Shown one piece after another: positions 7,545 to 16,963 of a stretch of 64,000 nucleotides of DNA. The position numbers and the translations under genes were made by a program. This stretch comes from AP-15 sp963700185. Lineage in GTDB: Bacteria; Pseudomonadota; Alphaproteobacteria; ATCC43930; CGMCC-115725. The stretch covers positions 1 through 64,000 of the forward strand of contig CAVOWP010000021.1 of NCBI GenBank assembly GCA_963700185.1. The letters run 5' to 3'. The notes beneath the pieces are model-generated. The model ran no database searches. It was not told the origin of the DNA and saw only the letters and a program-made list of their open reading frames with translations. Within the stretch, counting starts at the first letter, position 1, and each line of letters opens with the position of its first letter.

Positions 7545-9563
7545 TTAGTCAACCGAAAGTCGTAACAAATGCGCTCTGCTATTTTTGTGGCTGTCGTCGC
7601 GCTGTCTCTGCTGCCGGCGACAACCTTCGCTCAGACGGCGCCGCAAATTGCGTCCGTCGAGAGTGCGGCTCCCGCATCTCCCGCTCCGACGGGCAATGGC
7701 GGCATCACGCGGGATCAATACATCCAACGCGCCAAGGATAGGGCAGCGGAGCGGGCCGGGGCCCGCTTCGACCAGATGGACGCCGATCACGACGGCGTCC
7801 TCGACCGCGCCGAGATCCGTGCTTGGCGCACTCAGCACCCACGCCATGCCGCCGCGCAGCAATCCCGGCCCGTGCCGCAATAATCCGGCTGCCGACGCCG
7901 GTCCATTCGCGGTAGAGTGACACCTACCGCGAGCGAAAGGAGCCGACAAATGCCGGACGCAGGAGATATCGAGACTTGGTACGCTTCGAGTGGCGGGGAG
8001 GGGGTCCGCATAGCCGGCCTCGACCATGTCGTGTTGCGGGTCGGCAATCTCGACCGCGCGATCGATTTCTACGAAAGAGTCCTGAACTGCCGTGTCGAGC
8101 GCCGCCTGGACCAGCCCAAGCTGGTCCAGCTGCGTGCCGGCGCCTCTCTGATCGATCTGGTTCCGGCGTCCGGCTCGCCGGGCGAGGCGGCGGACGGTGC
8201 GGGACGCAACATGGATCACTTTGCCGTACGGGTCGAGGGGTTCGACCCGGCGGCCTTGGTCGCCCACCTGCAGCGGCACGGCGTCGAGGTCGGCGAGGTT
8301 CGGGAACGCTACGGAGCCGAGGGCTATGGCCCCTCGCTCTACATCTGCGACCCCGACGGCAACACCGTCGAACTGAAAGGCCCCGCGACAAGGGGGCTGT
8401 AGGACGGCGCCGGCCGAAGACGCTTCTAGGCTGGCGCGAACAGGTCCGAACTCGCAGCACCTTGCGTGGACCGGCACCGGCGGTGCGGCGAAGGCGCTGT
8501 CGTTTTGCAACACCGGCAGCACCCGGCTCGCGAAGAGCCGGATGTTCTCCTCCGCGTCCTCATGGGGGATGCCGCCGAACGAGAATTCGGTCACCACATG
8601 GTCGGTGCCGGTCACGCGCTGCAGTTCGGCAATCTGCTCGATGCAGTCGTCCGGCGTTCCGACGATCTGGATCTTGACGTAGAACTCTGTGGCCCTGACC
8701 CGTTCTTCCTCGCTCTGCAGGCGGGCATAGGTCTTGGCCATCTTGCCGTAGGTCTCGTAGCCTTTGACGGTGGCGAGATGTCCGTCGGAGAAATGGTAAT
8801 GGTTGTCGATCGACTGCCATTTCTTGCCGAGCCATTCCATCGCCCGGTCATGCGCCTCGTCCCGGCTTTCAGCGCAGGAGATGTTGGTGAGGATGATCGG
8901 CGGCGGTGGGTTGTGGCCGACGCTCAGCGCGATTTCGCGATAGTTGACGATGCTTTCCGCCGCCTTCGGCCACTCGTTCTGCATGACGACGAGAATCCCG
9001 AAGCCGAGCTTGGCCATGATCTCGGCCGATTCCGGGCTGACCGAGGAGGCGTAGAAGCGCTCCTCGGGGTGCGAGATCGGCCGCGGCCGGATCGAGGTCC
9101 GCGGGATCTGATAGAACTGGCCCTGCCAGTCGAACTCGGGCTCGCGCAAAGCCTTCCGGATCAATTGCGCCGCCTCGGCAAAGCGCGGCCGCGCTTCCTC
9201 CATCGGGATGCGAAACCCGGCGTATTCGACACTCGCGGCGCCGCGGCCAAACCCGAAGAGACAGCGTCCGCCGGAGAGAATGTCGAGCAGCGCAATGCCC
9301 TCGGCGACCCGAATCGGGTCATGCCACGGGAGCACGATGACCGCCGTCCCGAACATGATCCGCTTCGTGCGGCCGGCGTAATAGGCTAGCAATTGCAGCG
9401 GCGCCGGCGACATCGCATAGCCGGTGAAATGATGTTCGAGCGCGAACAGCGAGTCGAAGCCGAGCGGCTCGGCGAGATCGCCCATCGCCAGATGGTCCTG
9501 AACCACCGCCACATCCGGGCGGCCGGGCTCGGAGAGCATGTTGAGGGCAATGCCGACTTTCAT
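7545..9563 (-). CDS. LLM-class flavin-dependent oxidoreductase with an anomalous long 3' extension
   Basis: The luciferase-like monooxygenase fold is clear from MKVGIALNML (ATG 9563, preceded by GGGAGAGC) to SRVLPVLQ at about 8505, roughly 353 residues. Marks include FALEHHF, FGTAVIVLPWHDPIRVAEG and LLDILSGGRCLFGFGRG. These enzymes use FMNH2 or F420 to oxidise small molecules. No stop follows the conserved end: the frame stays open another 320 codons to 7545, wholly antisense to the VOC and EF-hand genes. A one-base shift would give a stop near 8428, so the natural stop was probably lost, or an indel moved the frame. The functional 3' end is uncertain. Confidence 0.7.
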   Translation of the reverse strand: MKVGIALNMLSEPGRPDVAVVQDHLAMGDLAEPLGFDSLFALEHHFTGYAMSPAPLQLLAYYAGRTKRIMFGTAVIVLPWHDPIRVAEGIALLDILSGGRCLFGFGRGAASVEYAGFRIPMEEARPRFAEAAQLIRKALREPEFDWQGQFYQIPRTSIRPRPISHPEERFYASSVSPESAEIMAKLGFGILVVMQNEWPKAAESIVNYREIALSVGHNPPPPIILTNISCAESRDEAHDRAMEWLGKKWQSIDNHYHFSDGHLATVKGYETYGKMAKTYARLQSEEERVRATEFYVKIQIVGTPDDCIEQIAELQRVTGTDHVVTEFSFGGIPHEDAEENIRLFASRVLPVLQNDSAFAAPPVPVHARCCEFGPVRASLEASSAGAVLQPPCRGAFQFDGVAVGVADVERGAIALGSVAFPNLADLDAVPLQVGDQGRRVEPLDPYGKVIHVASRTVRRLARRAGRRNQIDQRGAGTQLDQLGLVQAALDTAVQDSFVEIDRAVEIADPQHDMVEAGYADPLPATRSVPSLDISCVRHLSAPFARGRCHSTANGPASAAGLLRHGPGLLRGGMAWVLSAPSTDLGAVEDAVVIGVHLVEAGPGPLRCPILGALDVLIPRDAAIARRSGRCGSRTLDGRNLRRRLSEGCRRQQRQRDDSHKNSRAHLLRLSVD
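7569..7883 (+). CDS. Small secreted EF-hand protein
   Basis: A 104-residue protein with a signal peptide (hydrophobic to about residue 20, cleavage after FAQ) and one canonical EF-hand loop, DADHDGVLDRAEI, near residues 72-84. It probably binds calcium in the periplasm. It starts divergently from the amidohydrolase, 193 bases away. It is completely antisense to the 3' extension of the LLM reading frame. Confidence 0.75.
   Translation: MRSAIFVAVVALSLLPATTFAQTAPQIASVESAAPASPAPTGNGGITRDQYIQRAKDRAAERAGARFDQMDADHDGVLDRAEIRAWRTQHPRHAAAQQSRPVPQ
7950..8402 (+). CDS. VOC family (glyoxalase/dioxygenase-like) protein
   Basis: A 150-residue protein of two beta-alpha-beta-beta-beta modules. The first metal histidine is in GLDHVVLRVGNL. 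The second half has MDHFAVRVEGFD and ends YICDPDGNTVELKGP, with the expected glutamate. The start is ATG 7950, preceded by AAAGGAG; an upstream in-frame GTG at 7917 has no such site. VOC proteins include glyoxalases, extradiol dioxygenases and isomerases, so the reaction is not determined. It is antisense to the extended LLM frame. Confidence 0.8.
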   Translation: MPDAGDIETWYASSGGEGVRIAGLDHVVLRVGNLDRAIDFYERVLNCRVERRLDQPKLVQLRAGASLIDLVPASGSPGEAADGAGRNMDHFAVRVEGFDPAALVAHLQRHGVEVGEVRERYGAEGYGPSLYICDPDGNTVELKGPATRGL

Positions 9564-9580
9564 TTTGCTCTCCCGGTTTC

Positions 9581-9662
9581 CGTCACCCCCGCGGAAGCGG
9601 GGGTCCAGGTGGGCAGGCACAGACCTGGTAGCCCTGGGTTCCCGCTTTCGCGGGAAAGACGA
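9581..9662. repeat. REP-like double palindrome
   Basis: Two hairpins (cccccgcggaagcggggg and cccgctttcgcggg) are separated by a pairing ccaggt..acctgg segment. The element starts 18 bases upstream of the LLM start codon. The same layout occurs at 27243-27332 and 31213-31293. Confidence 0.75.
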
Positions 9663-9705
9663 GGTGTGGTTTGCTCGGATCCGCTGTGGCTCTGCGGTGA
9701 GAATT

Positions 9706-10575
9706 TCATTTCGCTCGTAGCCGGTACCAGGGATGCGGTTGTCCCGGCGCCTTGGCGCGCATCGTGTAGACCGAGGTGCGGGCGGTGAAGAAGATCGTCC
9801 GCAAATCGGGGCCGCCAAAGCAGAGATTGGCCGGGACCTCCGGCGTGCGGATGATCCCGAGCCGGCTGCCGTCGGGCGCGAAAATCCAGGTGCCGCCGGG
9901 TCCGGTGCAATAGACCCGCCCCTCGACGTCGACCTTCATGCCGTCGGGCACGCCGTCGGTCTCCGCGGAGGACATGTCGGCGAAGATCCGCCGCCGCACC
10001 ATGTTGCCCTCACCGTCGAGCTCGATCGCATGAATGTATTGCGCATGCCGGGTATTGGCGACGTAGAGAACCCGCTCGTCGGGCGAGAACGCGAGCCCGT
10101 TCGGATACTCGAATTCCGCAACAAGACGGTTCTGGCCGTCGGGCTCGACGCGATAGACGCCGGCATGCGGGAGCTCGCGTTCAGCCAAGGGTACGCGCAG
10201 CCCGGGATCGGTGAACCAGATGCTGCCGTCGGATTTGCATACGACGTCATTGGGCCGGTTGATCCTTTTGCCCTCATAGCGGTCCGTCAACACTTCGGGC
10301 CGCCCATCGGCAGACCAGCGGGTGACCCGCCGGTTACCGCCCTCACAGATGACGAGCCGGCCCTGCAGATCAAACGTCGTGCCGTTGCCCTCGCCCGTGT
10401 CGCTGCGCACGATTTCCGGGGTGCGCCCCGGCGTTAGCCGGTACAGCACGCTCTTGCGGACATCGACAAAGTAATAAAACCCGTCCGGATGCCACAATGG
10501 CCCTTCCGTAAAGACGAACCCTGTCGCGAGCCGCTCGGCATCGCTCGTATCTAGAATTGCGTCCAGCCCGGCCAT
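9706..10575 (-). CDS. SMP-30/gluconolactonase/LRE-like protein
   Basis: A 289-residue six-bladed beta-propeller. Typical marks are FTEGPLWHPDGFYYFVD (metal glutamate), GNGTTFDLQGRLVICEGG, NRPNDVVCKSDGSIWFTDP (metal asparagine) and NGLAFSPDERVLYVANT. The family hydrolyses sugar or aromatic lactones with a divalent metal. GGGAGGACGAG precedes ATG 10575. It is divergent from the metallo-beta-lactamase gene. A catabolic lactonase role fits the neighbours but is inference. Confidence 0.85.
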   Translation of the reverse strand: MAGLDAILDTSDAERLATGFVFTEGPLWHPDGFYYFVDVRKSVLYRLTPGRTPEIVRSDTGEGNGTTFDLQGRLVICEGGNRRVTRWSADGRPEVLTDRYEGKRINRPNDVVCKSDGSIWFTDPGLRVPLAERELPHAGVYRVEPDGQNRLVAEFEYPNGLAFSPDERVLYVANTRHAQYIHAIELDGEGNMVRRRIFADMSSAETDGVPDGMKVDVEGRVYCTGPGGTWIFAPDGSRLGIIRTPEVPANLCFGGPDLRTIFFTARTSVYTMRAKAPGQPHPWYRLRAK

Positions 10576-10666
10576 CTCGTCCTCCCTGTCGCAAATGCCT
10601 ATGGGGAGGCTACTCCCGCACCGGCGACCTGTCTATTTTCCCTCTACCAAGGGGGAGGATGCGGTT

Positions 10667-11518
10667 ATGAAATGGCGGGTCGGCGAGGTCACGGTCACCA
10701 AGATCGTCGAGCTGGAGGTGACGGGCGGGAGCCGGTTCATCCTGCCGCAGGCAACTCGCGAAGCGGTCTTGCCGATCGGCTGGCTGCAGCCCGATTTCGC
10801 CGACGAGCTCGGCCGCCTGAAAATGAACATCCACGCGCTCGTCGTCGAAACGCCGAGCCGGCGCATTATCGTCGATACCTGCCTTGGCAACGACAAGGAA
10901 AACCGGCGCATCCCGACTTGGAACAGGCTCCAGACCAGTTTCCTCGCCGATCTGGCGACGGCCGGCTATCCGCGCGAGACGATTGACACGGTCATTTGCA
11001 CGCATCTTCATGTCGATCACGTCGGGTGGAACACGATGCTGACCGACCGGGGCTGGGTTCCGACATTCCCCAGTGCGCGCTATCTGATGGGCCGCGTCGA
11101 GCATGCGCATTGGACGAGCCGGCACGAACGCCAGGACATGGCGGCGGTGCTCGCAGATTCAGTGACGCCGGTCCGGGACGCGGGCCTCATCGATCTGGTC
11201 GAGACCGATCACCGGATCTGCGACGAGGTCAGCCTCGTCCCGACGACGGGTCATACACCCGGTCATGTCAGCGTGCGGATCGCCTCACAGGGCGAGGAAG
11301 CGCTGATCACCGGTGATTTCATGCATCACCCTTGCCAGATCGCCCGCCCGGAATGGTCCTCGACCGCGGACAGCGACCCGATTGAGGCGCGGCTGACGCG
11401 CGAGCGAATGTTGACCCTGCTCGCCGCTAACCCGATCCTGGTCATCGGCACGCATTTCGCCGGTCGCACGGCCGGCCATGTCGTGCGCGACGGTGATGCA
11501 TTCCGCTTGGGGGAATAA
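10667..11518 (+). CDS. MBL-fold metallo-hydrolase
   Basis: A 283-residue metallo-beta-lactamase-fold enzyme. The zinc motif HLHVDHVGWN follows VICT, TTGHTPGHVS supplies the third histidine, GDFMHHP the bridging aspartate, and GTHFAG the last histidine. AHL lactonases and related esterases share this order. GGGGGAGG lies just upstream of ATG 10667. Its TAA overlaps the ATG of the CoA transferase gene by one base, so the two are translationally coupled. Confidence 0.85.
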   Translation: MKWRVGEVTVTKIVELEVTGGSRFILPQATREAVLPIGWLQPDFADELGRLKMNIHALVVETPSRRIIVDTCLGNDKENRRIPTWNRLQTSFLADLATAGYPRETIDTVICTHLHVDHVGWNTMLTDRGWVPTFPSARYLMGRVEHAHWTSRHERQDMAAVLADSVTPVRDAGLIDLVETDHRICDEVSLVPTTGHTPGHVSVRIASQGEEALITGDFMHHPCQIARPEWSSTADSDPIEARLTRERMLTLLAANPILVIGTHFAGRTAGHVVRDGDAFRLGE

Positions 11519-12720
11519 TGGTCGAGCGCGTTTTCGACGGCTTGAAGGTGATCGACTGCGCGAGCTTTATCGCCGGCCCTGCCGCCGCGACGGTCATGTC
11601 GGATTTCGGGGCCGATGTGATCAAGATCGAGCCGCCCGGCTCTGGCGACCCGTATCGCCGCCGCGCGACGCCGCCAGTAGGGCCGGGGCTCAAAACCAAT
11701 CCGGGGTTCGAGCTCGACGGGCGCAACAAGAAGAGCCTGGCGCTCGATCTGCGGCAGCCCGCGGGCCAGGCGGTGTTACGCCGGCTCGTCGCGCAAGCCG
11801 ACGTGTTCATCACCAACTACCCGCCGCCGGTGCGCCGACGCCTCGGAATCGCGTATGACGATCTGGCGCCGCTCAATGGGCGGCTGATCTACGCCTCGTT
11901 CAGCGGCTACGGCGAGACCGGGCCCGAAGCCGACAAGCCGGGCTTCGATGCGACCGCGTGGTGGGCGCGCACCGGGCTCATGCATCTCGTCCGCGCCGGC
12001 GAAGAGACGCCCCCGGCGCGCTCCCTGCCGGGAATGGGTGACCACCCGTCGGCGATGGCGACTTATGGCGCCATCATCACCGCGCTTTATCAACGCGAGC
12101 GCACCGGCAAGGGCGCCTATGTCGGCTCGTCATTACTGGCCAATGGACTGTGGGCGAATGGCTGCTCGGTGCAGGCGGCATTGTGTGGCGAAAAGGTCTT
12201 GCCGCAGCCGCCGCGCGAGCGCGGTGTCAACGCGTTGCGGGTGCATTACCGCTGCCGCGATGGCCGGTGGATCTTGTTGTCGATCGCCGCCGACGAGTGG
12301 CGCTGGGAGAAATTCAAGGAATGTTTGGCGGCAAGCGTGCTCGATGATACCCGCTTCGCCGCGGCCGCATCCCGTGAGGCGCATGCGCGCGAGCTGATCG
12401 TCATTCTCGACGAGATCTTCGCGACCAAGGGCCAGGCCGAGTGGCGGACAATCCTCGACGATGCGGGGCTGATCTTCGGCATCGTCGCCGATATGGACGA
12501 GATCGCCGAGGACCCGCAGATCCTCGCCTCCGAGGCGCTGGTAACCTTCGCCGATGGCAGCTCGCTGACCGTCAACAGCCCGTTCTGGCTCGCCGGTCAG
12601 CAGAAAGCAACACCGCAGCGCGCCCCTTCAGTCGGAGAACACAGTAACGAGGTCCTGCGTGAAGCAGGCTTTCCCGAAGCCGAGATCCGCAAGCTGCGCG
12701 CCGAGGGCGTAATCGGTTGA
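11518..12720 (+). CDS. CoA transferase family III (CaiB/BaiF)
   Basis: A 400-residue class III CoA transferase that moves CoA between carboxylic acids through an aspartyl-CoA intermediate. N-terminal marks are GLKVIDCASFIAGPAAATVMSDFGADVIKIEPP and the GRNKKSLALDLR motif. The catalytic aspartate is expected in LPGMGDHPSAM. Overlaps the preceding MBL gene by one base (TAATG). Together they suggest activation of a carboxylic acid for breakdown. The substrate is unknown. Confidence 0.9.
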   Translation: MVERVFDGLKVIDCASFIAGPAAATVMSDFGADVIKIEPPGSGDPYRRRATPPVGPGLKTNPGFELDGRNKKSLALDLRQPAGQAVLRRLVAQADVFITNYPPPVRRRLGIAYDDLAPLNGRLIYASFSGYGETGPEADKPGFDATAWWARTGLMHLVRAGEETPPARSLPGMGDHPSAMATYGAIITALYQRERTGKGAYVGSSLLANGLWANGCSVQAALCGEKVLPQPPRERGVNALRVHYRCRDGRWILLSIAADEWRWEKFKECLAASVLDDTRFAAAASREAHARELIVILDEIFATKGQAEWRTILDDAGLIFGIVADMDEIAEDPQILASEALVTFADGSSLTVNSPFWLAGQQKATPQRAPSVGEHSNEVLREAGFPEAEIRKLRAEGVIG

Positions 12721-12728
12721 ACTTCAGA

Positions 12729-12762
12729 CAAAAAAAAGCCGGCCTCGTCTCCGAGACCGGCT
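12729..12762 (-). terminator. Terminator of the first phosphoesterase gene (minus strand)
   Basis: An 11-bp stem with one mismatch (12737-12747 with 12752-12762), 4-base loop. On the minus strand the stem is followed by nine Ts (the A-run 12729-12737). Lies 18 bases after the minus-strand stop. The stem could also serve the CoA transferase transcript, though without a T-run. Confidence 0.85.
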
Positions 12763-12780
12763 CCTAGGTTCTTTATCGGT

Positions 12781-14781
12781 TTACTGGAACTTGAACAAGT
12801 CGGTCAGATCGCCGATCGCCGGCCCATTCGTCGGCTTGTAGGGGTCCGCGCCGGCCACTGGGTTCGGCAGATTGTCGCGGCTGCGCTTGGTGATTGGCGG
12901 CACACTCCAGTTCGCCTCGATAAACTTCAGGACCGAGACGTGGTCGGTGTAGGTGTGCGAAATGTGCCCGCCTATGCTGTAGTTCGACACTACGATCATC
13001 GGAATACGCGTCCCGTCGCCAAAATAGTCGAGCGGCTGCACATAACCCGAGTCATAATATCCGCCACCTTCGTCAAAAGTGACGAAGATCGCTGTGTCAG
13101 CCCAGAGCGTGCTGTTTGCTTTGGTCATCTCGACGATCTTTTTAACGAAGCCTTCGAGGAGATTGACCTTCGACGAAGCCGGGTGGCCGTCGAGATAGCC
13201 GCTCGGCTTGACGAACGACACCGCGGGCAAATCGCAGCTCGTCGTGTTGCAGCTCATCAGGCTGGCGTAGAGATCCAGCGTGTCCTTCAGAGCCGCGTTG
13301 CGCACTATCTCATCGGTCATGATCGAGGTTGAGTACTGGAAGAAGTTACAGATGTTACAGTACGTATTGTCGGGGGTGACATAATTGTTATCGGGATTGG
13401 CGAGGTATGGGTTGAACTGGTCGCCGAAATAGGCGAACGAGACTTTCTTTTTCAACAGGGCATCGCCAATGTTTTTGACGCTCGACGGCGGGATTGTGAA
13501 CACCGTCTGTGCCGGGTTGCGGATATCGGCGTAAGCGCTGGTGCCATCGCCGTAATAGCCCGGATTATAGTTGTTGAGCAGATAATAGTGCCCTGCTTGG
13601 CAATTCGGCTTCACGTTCACTGATTTCAGATAATCGTGGATCGCCTTGACGCCCGGCTGCGAAGTGTCCGCGCATGCGGTGTAGGTGCCGCCGCCGTAGG
13701 AAGGCGAGCCGAAAGAGCCGCCGCCATAGCCGTCCTGTATGTACCAGTTGTTGGTATTGGCTAGCGGGTTCGGATTCTCGATCTCGTCGACGACCCCGGT
13801 GTTCGGGCTTCCGCTCGCGACCTTCTGATTGTGCGGCGGCTGCAAAGGATTGCCGTTGCCGTCGCTGAACCAGATCGCGTCGCCGGTGCCGAGCATGATG
13901 TGGTTGGCGCCGGTCCCGCCGCTCACCGACTGATGGAAGTTGTCGCTCATCGAATAGGTGTCGGCGAGCGACTTGAGATAGGGCACGTCCCCTTGCTGGA
14001 CGTTGTAGAAGCCCATCGACGTGGCGCCCTCTTTATAGGTGAAGTCCGCCGGCGGCGGCTTGCCGTTGCTGCCCGCGCCGACCGTCGCTTCTACCCATGG
14101 AAACAGGTCGTTCAAGCAGCCTTGAGCGGCGCTGCAGTCTAGCTGCTGCCACATCTGGTAGAAGCGGTGCACCGGACTTTCGGCGTAGTCGTCGTAGCCC
14201 ACACCCGGCGTCAGCTGGTACGGGCCCGGCGGAAGGTTGTTGACGTCCTTGCCATTGTACATGATCCGGGTGTCTGGCTGGCCGCTGGGCACAGTAACCG
14301 TGCCCGTCGTCAGTAATACGTAATCGCTCAGTAGCAGCCCGTTCTCGTATGTGGTGGCATCCTCGATATTCGTGAAGGGCGGCGGGCCGCCGCCGGCCAA
14401 TGGCGCCGGCAGGGTCGTGTATGGGCTCGCCCCGGAAGGGCTGATCTGATAGGTAACCGTGTTCAGCGTCTCACGCTGAGGGAACTTTGTATAGTTCGGT
14501 CCCGGCGTGCCGTCGGCCTTGACGATGCCCTCCGACAGCAGGTTCGATACAGTCTCGCCATTGTTGACCGGCTGATAGGTAGCGAACAGGTGATCGAAGG
14601 TGCGGTTCTCGCCGATGATCACGATGACGTGCTTGATCGGCGTCTTCGTGTTGCCGTCGTTGCCGTTACTCTCCCCGGCAGCCGCAGCGGCGGCAGCAAT
14701 CGGTGCCATGCTGTTGATGGCGATCGCGCAGATGGCTACGCCACAGAACAGCTTGTATTTTCGCATGTCTTGGGTTCGCAT
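12781..14781 (-). CDS. Secreted phosphoesterase (phospholipase C / acid phosphatase family)
   Basis: A 666-residue member of the phosphoesterase branch of the alkaline-phosphatase superfamily, which includes bacterial phospholipases C and AcpA-type acid phosphatases. A signal peptide (hydrophobic to about residue 31) is followed by IKHVIVIIGENRTFDHLF, the metal and nucleophile motif. GATSMGFYNVQQGDVPYLKSLADTY, SGGTGANHIMLGTG and FVTFDEGGGYYDSG are other family motifs. GGAGAGGA precedes ATG 14781. Paralogous to the next gene, about 75 bases away in the same direction. Likely exported to the periplasm or outside to release phosphate, or to cleave phospholipids. Confidence 0.85.
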   Translation of the reverse strand: MRTQDMRKYKLFCGVAICAIAINSMAPIAAAAAAAGESNGNDGNTKTPIKHVIVIIGENRTFDHLFATYQPVNNGETVSNLLSEGIVKADGTPGPNYTKFPQRETLNTVTYQISPSGASPYTTLPAPLAGGGPPPFTNIEDATTYENGLLLSDYVLLTTGTVTVPSGQPDTRIMYNGKDVNNLPPGPYQLTPGVGYDDYAESPVHRFYQMWQQLDCSAAQGCLNDLFPWVEATVGAGSNGKPPPADFTYKEGATSMGFYNVQQGDVPYLKSLADTYSMSDNFHQSVSGGTGANHIMLGTGDAIWFSDGNGNPLQPPHNQKVASGSPNTGVVDEIENPNPLANTNNWYIQDGYGGGSFGSPSYGGGTYTACADTSQPGVKAIHDYLKSVNVKPNCQAGHYYLLNNYNPGYYGDGTSAYADIRNPAQTVFTIPPSSVKNIGDALLKKKVSFAYFGDQFNPYLANPDNNYVTPDNTYCNICNFFQYSTSIMTDEIVRNAALKDTLDLYASLMSCNTTSCDLPAVSFVKPSGYLDGHPASSKVNLLEGFVKKIVEMTKANSTLWADTAIFVTFDEGGGYYDSGYVQPLDYFGDGTRIPMIVVSNYSIGGHISHTYTDHVSVLKFIEANWSVPPITKRSRDNLPNPVAGADPYKPTNGPAIGDLTDLFKFQ

Positions 14782-14857
14782 GTTCCTCTCCAATGGGGTT
14801 TGCTTGCTGTAAGATGCATCGACAGCGCGCGACTGGCACTGCCGGGGCCAGTGTCGA

Positions 14858-16807
14858 TCAGCCGCGCTTCTGGTGGCCGAAATCGAACATGTCGAACAGA
14901 TCGCCGATCGCCGGGCTGTTCAACGGCACGTAGGGATTGTCTTTATCGGCGCGGGGGTTCGGCAGATTGTCGCGGCTGCGACCGGTGAGCGGGGCTAGAC
15001 TCCAGTTGCGCTCGATGAATTTCAGGATCGAGGCATGGTCGTTATAGCTGTGCACCACATGGCCGCCAGTGGAATAGGGTGACACCACGACAAGCGGAAT
15101 GCGGGGTCCGTCACCGAAGAAATCGAGAGGCTGAATGAACCCGCTGTCGTAGTACCCGCCGCCTTCGTCGAAGGTAATGAAGACCGCAGTCTCTGCCTTC
15201 AGTTCGGGATCGCCGTCGAGCGTGTCGAGGATCTTCTGTAGCATGCCTTCGAGCAGATCGACCTTCGAGCTCGCAGGATGTCCGTCGAGCAGCCCGTCCG
15301 GTTTGATGAAGGACACTGCCGGCAAAGTGTCATTGCCCACTGCTGCGTAGAAATCCGTGACATCCTTGATGTGCGTTGTTCGCTGTGTCGTGTCACCCAT
15401 GATCGACGACGCGTAGGACTCGAAGTTGCAGATGTTGCAGTAGGTCGCGCCGACCGCGTCAGCAGGGTTCGTGGAGCCGTTGGCGAGATTGACTGCGGCA
15501 TTATAGGCGCCGCCGTAATAGGCCCACGAGATGCCCTGGTCGTTGAGGGCGTCGCCAATCGTCCGGACACTGCTCGGCGGGATCGACCCGCCCGAGGCAA
15601 TGCCCTTGGTATCGATCGTGCCATTGGGCAGAAAGCCCGGATTGGTGTTGTTCAGCATATAGTAATGACTGGCGTCGCAATTCGCCTGCGCTGCATACGG
15701 CAGGGAATCGAGATAGCGCACGATCGGCAATACCCCCGGGGCGTTGAACACATCGGAGCAATTACTGAAACGCCCATCCACCGTGTATTGGTTGTTAGTG
15801 CCGGTTTGCGGATTGGGGTTGGCGATTTGCGAGGTCGGCGGCACGGTCGGGTTGCCGTTGCCGTCACTCCAGTAGATATTGTCGCCGGTGCCGAGAAAGA
15901 CGTGCTGGATACCGGTACCGCCTTGGCCCGGCTGGTGATAATTGTCGCTGATCGTATATTCGTCCGCGAGTTTCTTGAACAGTGGCGCATCCTCGTCTTG
16001 CATGTTGTAGAACGCCATCGAAGTGCCGCCGCCGTGATCCGCAGTGGCGCCGCCATAGGTGGTGATCACAAACGGGTAGAGGTCGTTGAGACAGCCGGTC
16101 GGATTGTCTTCGGTCGCGTTGTGAATGCTGCAGTCTGATTGCTGCCACATCTGGTAGAACCGGTGGGCGGTATCCCCGGTGTAGGAATCATAAGGGAGAG
16201 TTGGACCGGTCAGCTGAAACGGCCCATTCGGCAAGGTGGCATAGTTTGCAATGCGGGTATCGGGCGCGCCGCTGGTCACCGCAGCACCAGTAGCCCCGGT
16301 GGTCAGCAGAAAGAGAGCGCCTGGCTCCAATGACGGCTCGATTGCCGCCAATTGGGCATCGGTGAAACCGATGAACGGCGGCGACGTCATGCTCGGATTA
16401 TTCGGTGCGCCACCGAGCGTCGGAGCGGGCAGGGTTGTTGTGTAGGGGGTCTTGTTCTTCTTCTTGACGCCGATGAAATAGCTCGTCTGGCCCGACGTCG
16501 TGAACTGCTTCGCCGCGGCGAAATTCGGCCCGGGCGAGCCGTTCCCGCGGACGATCCGTTCGGACCGGAGGTTCAGGATCGAATCGCCGCTCTTCGGCGC
16601 GTAGGTGCCGTAAACGTGATCGAAACTACGGTTTTCGCCGATCACGACGATGACGTGTTTGATCGGTGTCGCGGTTTTCAGCTGGTCGGTCGCGGTGTCC
16701 GGATCGGCGCTATGAATTGGCGTGGCGGCCATCGCGCCGCCGACTGCAACGGCCGACAAAACGGCAATGCGGCGGCGCGCGCCCCGCCGAGCAAAATTCG
16801 ATACCAT
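14858..16807 (-). CDS. Secreted phosphoesterase paralogue
   Basis: A 649-residue paralogue of the downstream gene with the same motif order: signal peptide, IKHVIVVIGENRSFDHVYGTY, MAFYNMQDEDAPLFKKLADEYTISDNYHQ, GTGIQHVFLGTGDNIYWSDG, and ITFDEGGGYYDSGFIQPLDFFGDG. It keeps the cysteine pair CNICNF also found in its partner. GGGGACG lies upstream of ATG 16807. First gene of the pair; the head-to-tail order points to a local duplication followed by divergence, perhaps with different substrates. Confidence 0.85.
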   Translation of the reverse strand: MVSNFARRGARRRIAVLSAVAVGGAMAATPIHSADPDTATDQLKTATPIKHVIVVIGENRSFDHVYGTYAPKSGDSILNLRSERIVRGNGSPGPNFAAAKQFTTSGQTSYFIGVKKKNKTPYTTTLPAPTLGGAPNNPSMTSPPFIGFTDAQLAAIEPSLEPGALFLLTTGATGAAVTSGAPDTRIANYATLPNGPFQLTGPTLPYDSYTGDTAHRFYQMWQQSDCSIHNATEDNPTGCLNDLYPFVITTYGGATADHGGGTSMAFYNMQDEDAPLFKKLADEYTISDNYHQPGQGGTGIQHVFLGTGDNIYWSDGNGNPTVPPTSQIANPNPQTGTNNQYTVDGRFSNCSDVFNAPGVLPIVRYLDSLPYAAQANCDASHYYMLNNTNPGFLPNGTIDTKGIASGGSIPPSSVRTIGDALNDQGISWAYYGGAYNAAVNLANGSTNPADAVGATYCNICNFESYASSIMGDTTQRTTHIKDVTDFYAAVGNDTLPAVSFIKPDGLLDGHPASSKVDLLEGMLQKILDTLDGDPELKAETAVFITFDEGGGYYDSGFIQPLDFFGDGPRIPLVVVSPYSTGGHVVHSYNDHASILKFIERNWSLAPLTGRSRDNLPNPRADKDNPYVPLNSPAIGDLFDMFDFGHQKRG

Positions 16808-16963
16808 ATCGTCCCCTAGGTCGATTGTGTTTGAAGCGCGGCGAAATTAGGGGTGGTCCGTGACGCATCCGTGAATTAACCATGACAGAATCATTAATGA
16901 TGGCTTTTGATACATTCGGCCGCGCGTTAGCATTACCGCCATCCCATCCAGAGAGGACAGCCC

